In this document: positions 45,161 to 53,276 of the stretch, one piece after another
Layout: each line of letters opens with the position of its first letter
Numbering within the stretch: the first letter of the stretch is position 1
NCBI GenBank assembly: GCA_965233705.1
Contig: CBDDTF010000003.1
Location: 1,426,001-1,490,000 of the forward strand
Direction: 5' to 3'
From: Algihabitans sp965233705
GTDB taxonomy: Bacteria; Pseudomonadota; Alphaproteobacteria; Kiloniellales; DSM-21159
Length of the DNA: 64,000 nt
The notes under the pieces: generated by a model
What the model was told of the DNA's origin: nothing
Databases searched by the model: none
The model's input: the letters and a program-made list of their open reading frames with translations, nothing else
Translations under genes and position numbers: made by a program

Positions 45161-46057
45161 ATGCAGGTTGAAACCGCCAACGACCCCAGCACGGCCGCCT
45201 TCAGTCGGGCCGTCGACCGGCTGGTGAACCTCTCGATCGACAACTATTACAACCCCTACCGGCAGTTCGACTGGGTCGACAGCATCGGCGACGACGCGTG
45301 GTGGATGTCGCCCAGCCTGATGACGATCCACGGCACCGAGCTGGAGACCGAGCTGTCGGAGGCCCAGCGCAAACTGCTGTCGAAGTGGGAGAGCATCAAC
45401 TTCTACAGCCTCAACGTCCACGGCATCCGCGAGTTGATGAACGCGGTGATCGACCGCATCCACACGCCGGGCTACGAGGTGCCGAGCGAGTTCTTCCACC
45501 ATTTCGTCGGTGAGGAGAACGAGCACATGTGGTTCTTCGCCCACTTCTGCCTGAAGTACGGCGGCAAGCTCTATCCCGACCGCCAGGTCAAGTTCGACAG
45601 CCAGCTCGATCCGGAGGTGGAAACCTTCCTGGTCTTCGCGCGCATCACGATCTTCGAGGAGATCGTCGACTACTTCAATGCGCGCATGGGCAAGGACCGC
45701 AGCCTCGCCGAGACGATCCAGCAGATCAACGAGATGCACCATGTCGACGAGAGCCGGCACATCGCCTTCGGGCGCAAGCTGCTGACTCTGCTCTACGACC
45801 GGCTGCGCGCCAGCCGTTCGCCCGAGGAGCTGCGCGAGATCGAGGCCTACCTGCGCCGCTACATGGTCGCCAGCATGCGGCAGTTCTACTCGGTCGAGGT
45901 CTATCGCGACGCCGGGCTCGACCAGCCCTTCAAGCTGCGCCAGCGGCTTCTCGCCGACCCACGGCGCGCCGAACTCGACGAGCTGGCCCTGAAGCGCACG
46001 ACCGGCTTCCTGGTTGCCCAGGGAATCCTCGACGACACGCCGATCTTCCTGCAGTGA
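45161..46057 (+). CDS. AurF-like diiron oxygenase (probable N-oxygenase)
   Basis: The 298-residue protein is a soluble four-helix diiron enzyme resembling AurF/CmlI-type arylamine N-oxygenases. All seven expected ligands are visible: E77, E119 and H122 (VGEENEH), E166 (FEEIVDY), H193, E197 and H200 (HHVDESRH); the spacings E119-H122, E166-H193 and H193-E197-H200 equal those in AurF. The start at 45161 has GGAGGAG 9 bases upstream; a TTG 21 bases earlier is less likely. It is the first gene of the sigma-54 operon and is followed after 14 bases by a carrier protein. The substrate is unknown. Confidence 0.88.
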   Translation: MQVETANDPSTAAFSRAVDRLVNLSIDNYYNPYRQFDWVDSIGDDAWWMSPSLMTIHGTELETELSEAQRKLLSKWESINFYSLNVHGIRELMNAVIDRIHTPGYEVPSEFFHHFVGEENEHMWFFAHFCLKYGGKLYPDRQVKFDSQLDPEVETFLVFARITIFEEIVDYFNARMGKDRSLAETIQQINEMHHVDESRHIAFGRKLLTLLYDRLRASRSPEELREIEAYLRRYMVASMRQFYSVEVYRDAGLDQPFKLRQRLLADPRRAELDELALKRTTGFLVAQGILDDTPIFLQ

Positions 46058-46071
46058 GCGAGGCCCAGACC

Positions 46072-46332
46072 ATGACCGATGCCGCCCTGGCAGCGCAGAC
46101 CGACCAGCAGCTCGACGCCGTGCTCGAGTGGCTGCACGCCAAGAATCCCGACGCCGGCGAGATCGGGATGCAGGTCGACCTGATCGAAAACCGCCTGGTC
46201 GACAGCCTGGACTTCATGGAGTTCGTGCTGCTGCTCGAGGAGATCAGCGGCCGCGAGAACCTGATCGACCAGCTCTCGGTCGATCACTTCCGCACCCTCG
46301 CCTCGATCCGTGAGCAGATCCTGACAGCGTGA
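46072..46332 (+). CDS. Acyl/peptidyl carrier protein
   Basis: The 86-residue acidic helical protein has the phosphopantetheine site S45 in NRLVDSLDFMEFVLLLEEIS. Stand-alone carrier proteins next to amino acid:carrier protein ligases receive an aminoacyl group as a thioester. It lies between the diiron oxygenase and the ligase genes, so the oxygenase may act on the carrier-bound amino acid. A separate phosphopantetheinyl transferase is not in the window. Confidence 0.9.
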   Translation: MTDAALAAQTDQQLDAVLEWLHAKNPDAGEIGMQVDLIENRLVDSLDFMEFVLLLEEISGRENLIDQLSVDHFRTLASIREQILTA

Positions 46333-46407
46333 GCCCGGGACGGCCGCGACAGAACGGCCGCGACCGGCCGACCCCGCGCCGACAGGCAAAACGAGAGGAA
46401 ACGCGAG

Positions 46408-47283
46408 ATGACCACTGATCCCACGGCGCGCGCCGCCGCGCCGCACGACCACGGCTACTGGGCCGCACCCGACGGCCTCGCCACCCTTGGCCCGGAGCTG
46501 GTCGAGGTGCGCGACCTGCTGGAGACCCGCATCCGCGACTGGGCCGCCGAGATCGGCGGGGCCGAGATGGTCTATCCGCCGCTGCTGCGGGTCGCCGATC
46601 TGGAGAAGATCGACTACTTCGCCAACTTCCCCCACCTGGGCATGATCGTCAGCCACATCGGCGAGGAGCATCTGGAGCGGGTGGCCGAAGGCGCCGGCCA
46701 CCACGACTGCATCCACGCCGCGCAACTGGCCGATGCCGGCCTCGTCCTGCCCTCGGCCGCCTGCTACGGCGTCTACTTCCACCTGCAGGACCGGGTCCTC
46801 TCGCGCAGCCAGTACATCACCACGGTGGTGCGTTGCTTCCGCAAGGAGGCGGCCTACGACCGCCTGCGCCGCCTGCTCGGCTTTTCCATGCGCGAGATCG
46901 TCTGCGTCGGCACCCGCGAGGACGTGCTGGCCCACCTCAAGACCTTCCGCGAGAAGATCGCCGACTACGCGGGGCGGATCGGCCTGCCTCTGAAGATCGA
47001 GGCGGCGAGCGACCCCTTCTTCTCCAAGGACGCCGCCCGCACCGCCATGCAGCAGCTCTTCCCGGTCAAGGAGGAGTTCGTCTTCGACGGCGACCTGGCG
47101 ATCGCCTCGGTCAACTTCCATCGCAACTTCTTCGGCGAGCGCTGCAACATCAAGCTGACCGACGGCAGCCCGGTGTTCACCGGCTGCGTCGCCTTCGGTC
47201 TGGAGCGCTGGCTGCAGGCCCTCGTCGAGCACTACGAGGGCGACTTCGCCGACATCCGCGCCGCCCTGGCGGCCGGCGAGTAG
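46408..47283 (+). CDS. Amino acid:[carrier protein] ligase (SerRS-like catalytic domain)
   Basis: The 291-residue protein is a stand-alone class II synthetase-like catalytic core related to archaeal-type seryl-tRNA synthetase, without a tRNA-binding domain. Family members such as those of Bradyrhizobium adenylate glycine or alanine and load a carrier protein. Motif-2-like TTVVRCFRKEA (R142, R145, E147) and motif-3-like FTGCVAFGLERW (R267) are present, and C119, E163 and C260 are probable zinc ligands. The length and the adjacent carrier gene fit. Which amino acid is loaded is not known. Confidence 0.9.
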   Translation: MTTDPTARAAAPHDHGYWAAPDGLATLGPELVEVRDLLETRIRDWAAEIGGAEMVYPPLLRVADLEKIDYFANFPHLGMIVSHIGEEHLERVAEGAGHHDCIHAAQLADAGLVLPSAACYGVYFHLQDRVLSRSQYITTVVRCFRKEAAYDRLRRLLGFSMREIVCVGTREDVLAHLKTFREKIADYAGRIGLPLKIEAASDPFFSKDAARTAMQQLFPVKEEFVFDGDLAIASVNFHRNFFGERCNIKLTDGSPVFTGCVAFGLERWLQALVEHYEGDFADIRAALAAGE

Positions 47284-47292
47284 GAGGGCGCG

Positions 47293-48330
47293 ATGACCGG
47301 CAGCGCAATGACCGGCGGCGCGACGACCGGCAGCGCCCGCCCCTGCGGCCCCCTGACCGGACTGCTCGGCTGCGAGATCCCGCTGATCCAGGCCGGCATG
47401 GGCGGCGTCGCCGGGCCGCCGCTGGTCGCCGCCGTGGCCAATGCCGGAGCGGCCGGCATCGTCGGCCTCTACAAGCACAAGCCCGAGGAAATCCGCGCGC
47501 TGATCGCGCAGACGCGGCAGCGCACCGAACGGGTCTTCGGCATCAACCTGGTGCCCGAAGTGGTCGACGAGGCGGTGCTGGCCGAGCAGGTCAAGGCGGT
47601 GCTGGCCGAACCGAGCTGCCGCCCCTTCATCACCTTCTTCGGCCTCGCCCCCTCGGCGGTCTGCGATCTCGCGCGCGCCGCCGGCCGGCCGCTGCTGGTC
47701 CAGGTCGGCAGCCTGGAGGAGGCCCGCACCGCCGTCGCGCGCGGCGCCCAGGCGCTGATCCTGCAGGGCCACGGGGCCGGCGGCCATCACCTCGGCACCG
47801 CTTCCACCCAGGCGCTGCTCGCCGCGGTGCGGGCCGACGACCTCGGCGTGCCGCTGGTGGTGGCCGGCGGGATCGGCTCCGGCGCGGAGTTCGTGCGCTA
47901 CCGGCGACAGGGCGCGGCCGGCGCGCTCTGCGGCACACTGTTCATCTGCGCCCGGGAAAGCTGGGCGCACCCCGCCTTCAAGCAGCGGGTGATCGCGGCC
48001 GAGCCGCGCGACACGATGATCAGCTCGCTGTTCGAGATCGGCTGGCCGGGCCGGCCGCACCGGGTCCTGCACAACCGCCTGACCCGCGCGGAGGCGCCGT
48101 TGCCGCGCAGCTTCATCGGCCGCACCGAGTACTTCGGCCGCCCCTACCCGGTGCCGCGCTACAGCGCCGCCGTGCCTACCGTCTTCACGCAGGGCAAGGT
48201 CGAGGAGATGGCGATGTACTGCGGCACCTCCTGCCGCGACATCGAACGCGAGGCCGGCGCGGCCGAGATCGTCGCGGCCTTCGCCAAGGCGACCCTGACG
48301 GCCGAGGCCGCCGCCCGAGCGCCGGCCTGA
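47293..48330 (+). CDS. Nitronate monooxygenase / 2-nitropropane dioxygenase-like flavoprotein
   Basis: The 345-residue FMN-binding TIM-barrel protein resembles nitronate monooxygenases, which oxidise nitroalkanes or nitronates. IPLIQAGMGGVAGPPLVAAV, LILQGHGAGGHHLG and VVAGGIGSGAEF are the family segments. The first 17 residues (MTGSAMTGGATTGSA) come from a 15-bp tandem repeat and are probably dispensable; the ATG at 47293 has GGAGG upstream. Related flavoproteins include enoyl reductases, so the exact reaction is uncertain. Its place after an N-oxygenase suggests it handles a nitro or N-oxygenated product. Confidence 0.85.
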   Translation: MTGSAMTGGATTGSARPCGPLTGLLGCEIPLIQAGMGGVAGPPLVAAVANAGAAGIVGLYKHKPEEIRALIAQTRQRTERVFGINLVPEVVDEAVLAEQVKAVLAEPSCRPFITFFGLAPSAVCDLARAAGRPLLVQVGSLEEARTAVARGAQALILQGHGAGGHHLGTASTQALLAAVRADDLGVPLVVAGGIGSGAEFVRYRRQGAAGALCGTLFICARESWAHPAFKQRVIAAEPRDTMISSLFEIGWPGRPHRVLHNRLTRAEAPLPRSFIGRTEYFGRPYPVPRYSAAVPTVFTQGKVEEMAMYCGTSCRDIEREAGAAEIVAAFAKATLTAEAAARAPA

Positions 48331-48404
48331 GGGCCGGTCTTAGCGCCGGTCTTAGCGCCGGTCTGGCGTTGGCCTGGACGCCGTCTGGGCGCCGGCCTGG
48401 CGCC
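48331..48404. repeat. Tandem repeat, 12-bp unit
   Basis: GCCGGTCTTAGC and drifting copies follow the nitronate monooxygenase-like gene, just before the methyltransferase gene. Confidence 0.8.
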
Positions 48405-48447
48405 ACGCGACGAGACGAACAGACCCGAGACCCAGGGAGGACGCCCC

Positions 48448-49500
48448 GTGGACCTTCAGTTCCTGCAGCTCACCAACTCCGCCTTCAAGTACTGGGAGTG
48501 CCAGCCGCTGTTCACCCTGGCGGCCACCGACGTCTTCGACCTGCTCGCCGAGGGGCCGAGGACGGCCGAGGAGATCGTCGCCGCGCGCGGGCTCGACCCG
48601 GTCGTCGGCCGCGGCCTGCTGGACGCCGGGGTCGCGCTGAAGCTGCTGACCAAGGAGGGCGAGCGCTACGCCAACTCGCCCTCGGCCACGCGCTTCCTGA
48701 CCCGCGGCAGCCCCGACTGCCTGTTGCACTGGGTGCGCGTCATGGGCCGCTGGGCGGCGCCCTGGGCCCGGTTGACGGAGGTGGCGCGCAGCGGCCGCAA
48801 CGCCGAATCCCAGGGCCTGCGCCTGGGTCAGGATCCGGCGTACATGCGCGACTTCATCCTGGGCATGCACGAGTACGCCAGCTTCTCGGCCGATCAGCTT
48901 GCCGACCACGTCGACCTCGCCGGGGCCGAGCGGCTGATCGACGTCGGCGGCGGCGCCGGCACCTACGCCCTCGCCCTGCTGCGCGCCTACCCGGAGCTGC
49001 GGGCCGAGGTGCTGGATCTGGAGCCGGTGCTGGCGATCACCCGCGAGGTGGCCGAGGCCGCCGGCCTGTCGCAGCGCATGAGCACGGCGGCGGTGGACTA
49101 CATGAGCGATCCCTTCGGCCCCGACGGCGCGGCCGATGCCGTGCTGCTGTCCAACGTGCTGCACCAGGAGGCGCCGGAGGTCTGCCACTCCATGCTCGCC
49201 CGCGCGCTGGCCGCGGTGAAGCCGGGTGGCCAGGTCGTGATCCAGGGACACTTCCTCAACGACGACCGCATCTCCCCGACCTTCACCACATTGCACAACC
49301 TCTCCGCGTTCATCCTCTGGGAGGGCGGCCAGAGCTACACCGCCGCCGAGATGATCGAGATCGCCGGCGGGGCGGGCCTGGCCGAGCTGAGCTGCGAGGC
49401 GGTCGGCAAGACGGGCCTGTCGGTCGTCACCGGTCGCCGCCCCCAGAGCGCGGCGCGGGCGTCGCGGCCGGACAGCGCGGCGGCGGCGGCCTCGACCTGA
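48448..49500 (+). CDS. SAM-dependent O-methyltransferase-like protein
   Basis: The 350-residue protein has an N-terminal dimerisation winged helix (about 1-95, LAATDVFDLLAEGPRTAEEI) and a class I SAM-binding domain (RLIDVGGGAGTYALALLRAY, about 165-184), the layout of hydroxyindole/caffeate-type O-methyltransferases. ALAAVKPGGQVVIQGHF is the post-SAM motif. The expected catalytic His is replaced in LLSNVLHQEAPEVC by a His at LHQ, so function may be kept. It starts with GTG at 48448 after AGGGAGGAC. It is the last gene of the sigma-54 operon; N- or O-methylation is possible. Confidence 0.88.
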   Translation: MDLQFLQLTNSAFKYWECQPLFTLAATDVFDLLAEGPRTAEEIVAARGLDPVVGRGLLDAGVALKLLTKEGERYANSPSATRFLTRGSPDCLLHWVRVMGRWAAPWARLTEVARSGRNAESQGLRLGQDPAYMRDFILGMHEYASFSADQLADHVDLAGAERLIDVGGGAGTYALALLRAYPELRAEVLDLEPVLAITREVAEAAGLSQRMSTAAVDYMSDPFGPDGAADAVLLSNVLHQEAPEVCHSMLARALAAVKPGGQVVIQGHFLNDDRISPTFTTLHNLSAFILWEGGQSYTAAEMIEIAGGAGLAELSCEAVGKTGLSVVTGRRPQSAARASRPDSAAAAAST

Positions 49501-49540
49501 AGGCCCCGTACCGCCCCGGCCGGCCGATGAGCCCCCGCTG

Positions 49541-49596
49541 CGCCGGCCCGCGACGCCGGCCCGCGACGCCGGCCCGCGACGCCGGCCCGCGACGAC
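49541..49596. repeat. Tandem repeat, 13-bp unit
   Basis: Four copies of CGCCGGCCCGCGA lie between the convergent methyltransferase and thioesterase genes. Confidence 0.85.
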
Positions 49597-49612
49597 CGGC
49601 GGCCAGGACTGG

Positions 49613-50032
49613 CTACGCGCCGCCGGCGGCAAGCCTGGCCGCCTTGTCGCGTAGGCGCGCGTCGAAGGCGGCAACGTCGACCAGGCTGCGCTGATGCACG
49701 CCCTTGACGACCGGCTCCTGGCCGTCGTGGCCGGCGATCTTGAACAGCAGCCCGCCGCCGCTGACCACGGCCAGGGTGGCCGTCACCACCACCTCGTCGC
49801 CCTCGGGCGTCGGCGCCAGGTGCTTCAGGTCGGCGCCGGCGCCGACGCTGACCTGGCCGGGCGGCAGCCGGCCGGCGATCGCCTGCATCGCCGCCATCTC
49901 GGCCAGCCAGAAGAGGACCGGCGAGGCCAGGGCCGGCACGTCGCCGCGCCAGGCGGTCGCCAGGTCTTCGGCCCGCACGCGGTGGCGCACCTCGGCGCTC
50001 AGGCCGCTGTCCAATCGGGCTGCTTCGCTCAT
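49613..50032 (-). CDS. Hot-dog fold thioesterase, FlK-like
   Basis: The 139-residue protein matches the layout of fluoroacetyl-CoA thioesterase-type hot-dog enzymes: S37 and E45 in ASPVLFWLAEMAAM and H71 in GADLKHLAPTPEGDEV keep the spacing of the FlK triad (T42, E50, H76), with Ser replacing Thr. It probably hydrolyses an acyl-CoA. It is on the minus strand downstream of the second TRAP operon, separated by repeat copy C, and convergent with the sigma-54 operon, so it more likely belongs with the acyl-CoA genes. Confidence 0.8.
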   Translation of the reverse strand: MSEAARLDSGLSAEVRHRVRAEDLATAWRGDVPALASPVLFWLAEMAAMQAIAGRLPPGQVSVGAGADLKHLAPTPEGDEVVVTATLAVVSGGGLLFKIAGHDGQEPVVKGVHQRSLVDVAAFDARLRDKAARLAAGGA

Positions 50033-50072
50033 CTCACGCCTCCCGGTTCAATCATTGCGCTCCCCTCTCCGA

Positions 50073-50207
50073 GAGCCGGTTGTGATCGTTTGGGCCCACA
50101 GCGTGGGTCCGCCGATCACAAGAAACCTGCTCTACACCATAGGGTTGGAGTGATTTGCGACCGTTGGGCCGCGCCGCGGCGCATCCCAACGGTCGCCCTT
50201 GCCTCTA
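50073..50207. repeat. Dispersed palindromic repeat, copy C (full length)
   Basis: It starts GAGCCGGTTGTGATCGTTTG and closes its first hairpin with CCGCCGATCACAAGAAACC. A second hairpin begins TTGGAGTGATTTGCGACC and ends near CCCAACGGTCGC. Long identical blocks are shared with copy B. It fills the gap between the thioesterase and dctM genes and reaches the dctM stop codon. Confidence 0.85.
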
Positions 50208-51563
50208 AAACACCGTGCGCGGCAGCCAGAGCACCAGGTCCGGAAAGGCGAGCAGCGCCGCCAGGATCGCGATTTGCAAGAGCACGAAAGGCACGATGCC
50301 ACGATAGATCGCACGCAAGTCCAGCCCCGGCGGCGCCGCGCCCTTCATGTAGAAGAGCGCGAAGCCGAACGGCGGCGTCAGGAAGGAGGTCTGCAGGTTG
50401 ACCGCGACCAGCACGGCGAACCAGTAGACCAGCTCGGCCCGGCCGACGTGATCGCCGAAGTCGAGCGCCGCAACGATCGGCGCGAAGATCGGCAGCACGA
50501 TCAGCGTGATCTCGATCCAGTCGAAGAAGAAGCCGAGCAGGAAGACCAGGAGCAGCAGGGAGGCGAGCACCGGCCAGGCCCCCACCTCCTCGGTCCCGAC
50601 CAGGCCGACGATCACCTGCTCGCCGCCCAGCAGGCGGAAGACGTAGGAGAAGGCCGTGGCGCCGACGAAGATGAAGAAGATCATCCCGGTGGTGGTGATG
50701 GTGGTGCGGGTCACCTCGTCGACGACGCGCAGGCTGAGCCGCCCGCGCAGCAGCGCCAGCAGGAAGGCGCCGACCGCGCCGACGCCGCTCGCCTCCGTCG
50801 GCGTCGCCCAGCCGAGCAGGATCGAGCCCAGCACCAGCGCCATCAGCGCCAGCGGCGCGACCAGGCCGCCGAGCAGCAACCGCAACGCCCCCTCCTGCGT
50901 CGGCTCCGCGCGCGGCGGCGGAGCGATCGACGGCCGCAGGAAGCTGACGCCGACGATATAGAGCAGGTAGAGCGTGGAGAGCGCCAGCCCGGGGATCAGC
51001 GCGCCCATGAACAGCCGACCCACCGAGATCGACAGCAGATCGCCCATGATCACCAGCATGATCGAGGGCGGGATCAGGATGCCCAGGGTCCCGGCCGCCG
51101 CCACCGTGCCCGAGGCCAGGCGCGGGTCGTAGCCGCGCTGCAGCATCACCGGCATGGCCAGCAGGGTGAGCATGACCACCGAGGCGCCGATGATGCCCGT
51201 CGAGGCGGCCAGGATGGTGCCCATCAGCGTGACCGCGATGGCCAGCCCGCCGGGCGTGCGCTTCATGACGCGCTGCAGGCCGTGCAGCAGCTCCTCGGCG
51301 ACGCCGCTCTTCTCCAGAAAGGTGCCCATGAGGATGAACATCGGCACGGCGACCAGCACCTGACTCTCGATGATGCCGCCGAAGATGCGGTTGGTCAGCA
51401 GGCTCATCTGCGCGGTGCGCAGCTCGCCCAGGGCGATGCCGATGCCGGCGAAGCAGAGCGCCACGCCGCCGAGCACGACGCCGACCGGCAGTCCCGTGAA
51501 CAACAGCAGGATCAGCCCGCCGAACATCAGCAACGGAAGCTGGTCAGCGAACAGGGCCATCAC
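50205..51563 (-). CDS. TRAP transporter large permease DctM family (second system)
   Basis: The 452-residue permease has about 12 hydrophobic helices and DctM landmarks such as GTLGILIPPSIMLVIMGDLL and ATPTEASGVGAVGAFLLALL. It overlaps the end of the dctQ gene by 20 bases. It is the last of the TRAP genes in the thiolase-ligase-PCC-SDR-TRAP run, so it should import the acid that this operon degrades. Confidence 0.95.
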   Translation of the reverse strand: MMALFADQLPLLMFGGLILLLFTGLPVGVVLGGVALCFAGIGIALGELRTAQMSLLTNRIFGGIIESQVLVAVPMFILMGTFLEKSGVAEELLHGLQRVMKRTPGGLAIAVTLMGTILAASTGIIGASVVMLTLLAMPVMLQRGYDPRLASGTVAAAGTLGILIPPSIMLVIMGDLLSISVGRLFMGALIPGLALSTLYLLYIVGVSFLRPSIAPPPRAEPTQEGALRLLLGGLVAPLALMALVLGSILLGWATPTEASGVGAVGAFLLALLRGRLSLRVVDEVTRTTITTTGMIFFIFVGATAFSYVFRLLGGEQVIVGLVGTEEVGAWPVLASLLLLVFLLGFFFDWIEITLIVLPIFAPIVAALDFGDHVGRAELVYWFAVLVAVNLQTSFLTPPFGFALFYMKGAAPPGLDLRAIYRGIVPFVLLQIAILAALLAFPDLVLWLPRTVF

Positions 51564-52131
51564 CGCCCTCCCGCGCGTCGTCGGGGTTCAGCACCCCGGG
51601 TCCGTGGAACAGCGCCTCGGCCCGTCCGTCGCGGCGCAGCAGCAGCACACAGCGCAGCGCCACCGAGACGGCGGCGGCGAGCATCAGCGCGAAGCCGATC
51701 GGCAGGAAGGCCTTGATGATCCAGCGCATCGGCAGGCCGGTGCCGCCGGGCGAACCCTCGTTCCGCGTGAAGGCGCGCAGGGCGAACTCGAAGCCGTAGT
51801 CGATCAGCAGCAGCATGTAGGGCACGATGAACAGCAGGATGCCGAGCAGCTCGAGCCAGAGCTTGGCCCGGTTGGCGAAGAGGCCGCGCAGCAGATCGAC
51901 GCGCACGTGGGCGTCGCGCAGGTAGCAGAAGCCGAAGGCCAGCATCAGGGCCGCGCCGTGCAGGTGCCACTCCAGCTCCTGCAGCTTCGACGAGCCGGTG
52001 TCGAAGAACTTGCGCCCGACCACGTCGAAGACGATGACCAGGGCGAGCAGCGGCAGGATCCAGCCGCCGAGGCGGGCGGCGACCACCGCCGGCCAGGCCA
52101 GGACCGCCGCCAGACGTTCCAGCGAAGACAT
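51544..52131 (-). CDS. TRAP transporter small permease DctQ family (second system)
   Basis: The 195-residue protein has four hydrophobic helices (for example LGGWILPLLALVIVFDVVGR and LELLGILLFIVPYMLLLIDY) and the DctQ-typical ELEWHLHGAALMLAFGFCYL. It overlaps dctM and lies 75 bases after dctP across a strong hairpin. Confidence 0.92.
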   Translation of the reverse strand: MSSLERLAAVLAWPAVVAARLGGWILPLLALVIVFDVVGRKFFDTGSSKLQELEWHLHGAALMLAFGFCYLRDAHVRVDLLRGLFANRAKLWLELLGILLFIVPYMLLLIDYGFEFALRAFTRNEGSPGGTGLPMRWIIKAFLPIGFALMLAAAVSVALRCVLLLRRDGRAEALFHGPGVLNPDDAREGGDGPVR

Positions 52132-52155
52132 GTGCGAACACGCGCGACGGCCGCA

Positions 52156-52185
52156 GCGCGCCCGACCCCCCGCAGTCGGGCGCGC
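52156..52185 (-). terminator. Perfect hairpin between dctP and dctQ (second system)
   Basis: GCGCGCCCGAC (52156-52166) and GTCGGGCGCGC (52175-52185) form an 11-bp stem with an eight-base loop. No T-run follows. Its position mirrors the hairpins in the other transporter operons. Confidence 0.6.
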
Positions 52186-52206
52186 CGGCGGCCGCCTCCC
52201 CCCCCC

Positions 52207-53250
52207 TTACTCGGATGCCAGGTAGCCGAGACGCCGCCAGTCGGCGTAGTTCTCGCGGAAGCTGGTGTAGGACTCCCAGACCCGGCGGAAGTCCTCGTCC
52301 TCCGCCGCCAGCTCGGCCGCGACCTCCTGCCAGGCAGCGCGCATCGCCTCCAGGATCTCCGGCGGCCAGGCGTGCACCTGCACGCCCTGGGCCTCCAGCT
52401 CGGCGAGGGCGTCGAACTGCAGCGCCTCGCCCTGGGCGATGGTCTCGGTCACCATGGCCTTGCAGACCTCCTCGACCGCGGCCTGCTGGTAGGCCGGCAG
52501 CGCGTCCCAGACGTCGAGGTTGACGATCACCGAGAAGAAACTGGTCTGCTGGTGCCAGCCCGGGAAGTAGTAGTGGTCGGCGTACTCCTGCATGCCGAGC
52601 TGCAGGTCGAGCAGCGGCATGGAGATTTCGGCCGCGTCGATGGTGCCCAGCTCCAGGGCGGGCACGGTCTCGCCCACCGGCAGGGTCTGGGCCGCCACAC
52701 CCAGCTTCTCCATGACCCGCGCGCCCAGGCCGAAGATGCGCATCTTCTTGCCCTCGAGCTGCTCGACCGAGGTGATCTCCTCGCGGAACCAGCCGGAGGC
52801 CTCGGGCGGCAGAGCGGCGCAGAGCACGCTGCGGACGTTGTGGCCGCCGGCGATCTCGTTCCACATCGCCTCGCCCCCCGCCTGGTAGTACCAGGCCAGG
52901 TACTCCGGCGCGCCCGGCCCGAAGGGCACCGAGGTGAACATGGCCGCCGAGGGGATGATGCCCTGGGCGAAGCCGGGCGAGTACCAGGCGGCGTCGACCG
53001 CGCCGCTGGAGACCGCGTCCCAGGCCTCCGCCGCCGGCACCAGGGCGCCGGGCTCGGCGAACTCGAAGGTCAGCTCGCCCTGGGTCACGCGCGCCACGCG
53101 CGGGCCCAGCTTCTTGCCGGCCTCGCCGATGATGGGGAAGGTCCCCGGATAGACGCTGGTCAACTGCAGCGCGGTCTCGGCCTGCGCCGCCGAGGCCAAC
53201 AGCCCCGCCGCCAACAGGGCGCCGGTGAAACGAACTGTGGGTCTGGACAT
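52207..53250 (-). CDS. TRAP transporter solute-binding protein DctP family (second system)
   Basis: The 347-residue precursor has a signal peptide (VRFTGALLAAGLLASAAQA) and a TRAP binding-protein fold in which PGTFPIIGEAGKKLGPRVAR and MPLLDLQLGMQEYADHYYF are recognisable. The start at 53250 has GGGAGG upstream; the frame is open further but unsupported. It lies 26 bases after the SDR gene. The ligand is unknown. Confidence 0.92.
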   Translation of the reverse strand: MSRPTVRFTGALLAAGLLASAAQAETALQLTSVYPGTFPIIGEAGKKLGPRVARVTQGELTFEFAEPGALVPAAEAWDAVSSGAVDAAWYSPGFAQGIIPSAAMFTSVPFGPGAPEYLAWYYQAGGEAMWNEIAGGHNVRSVLCAALPPEASGWFREEITSVEQLEGKKMRIFGLGARVMEKLGVAAQTLPVGETVPALELGTIDAAEISMPLLDLQLGMQEYADHYYFPGWHQQTSFFSVIVNLDVWDALPAYQQAAVEEVCKAMVTETIAQGEALQFDALAELEAQGVQVHAWPPEILEAMRAAWQEVAAELAAEDEDFRRVWESYTSFRENYADWRRLGYLASE

Positions 53251-53276
53251 TGTAACCTCCCTCGAGTTGCTTGCGT

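Noticed and set aside
46408..47283. A second seryl-tRNA synthetase
   Set aside because: The protein lacks the N-terminal tRNA-binding arm and is far shorter than SerRS. The adjacent carrier gene fits an amino acid:carrier protein ligase.
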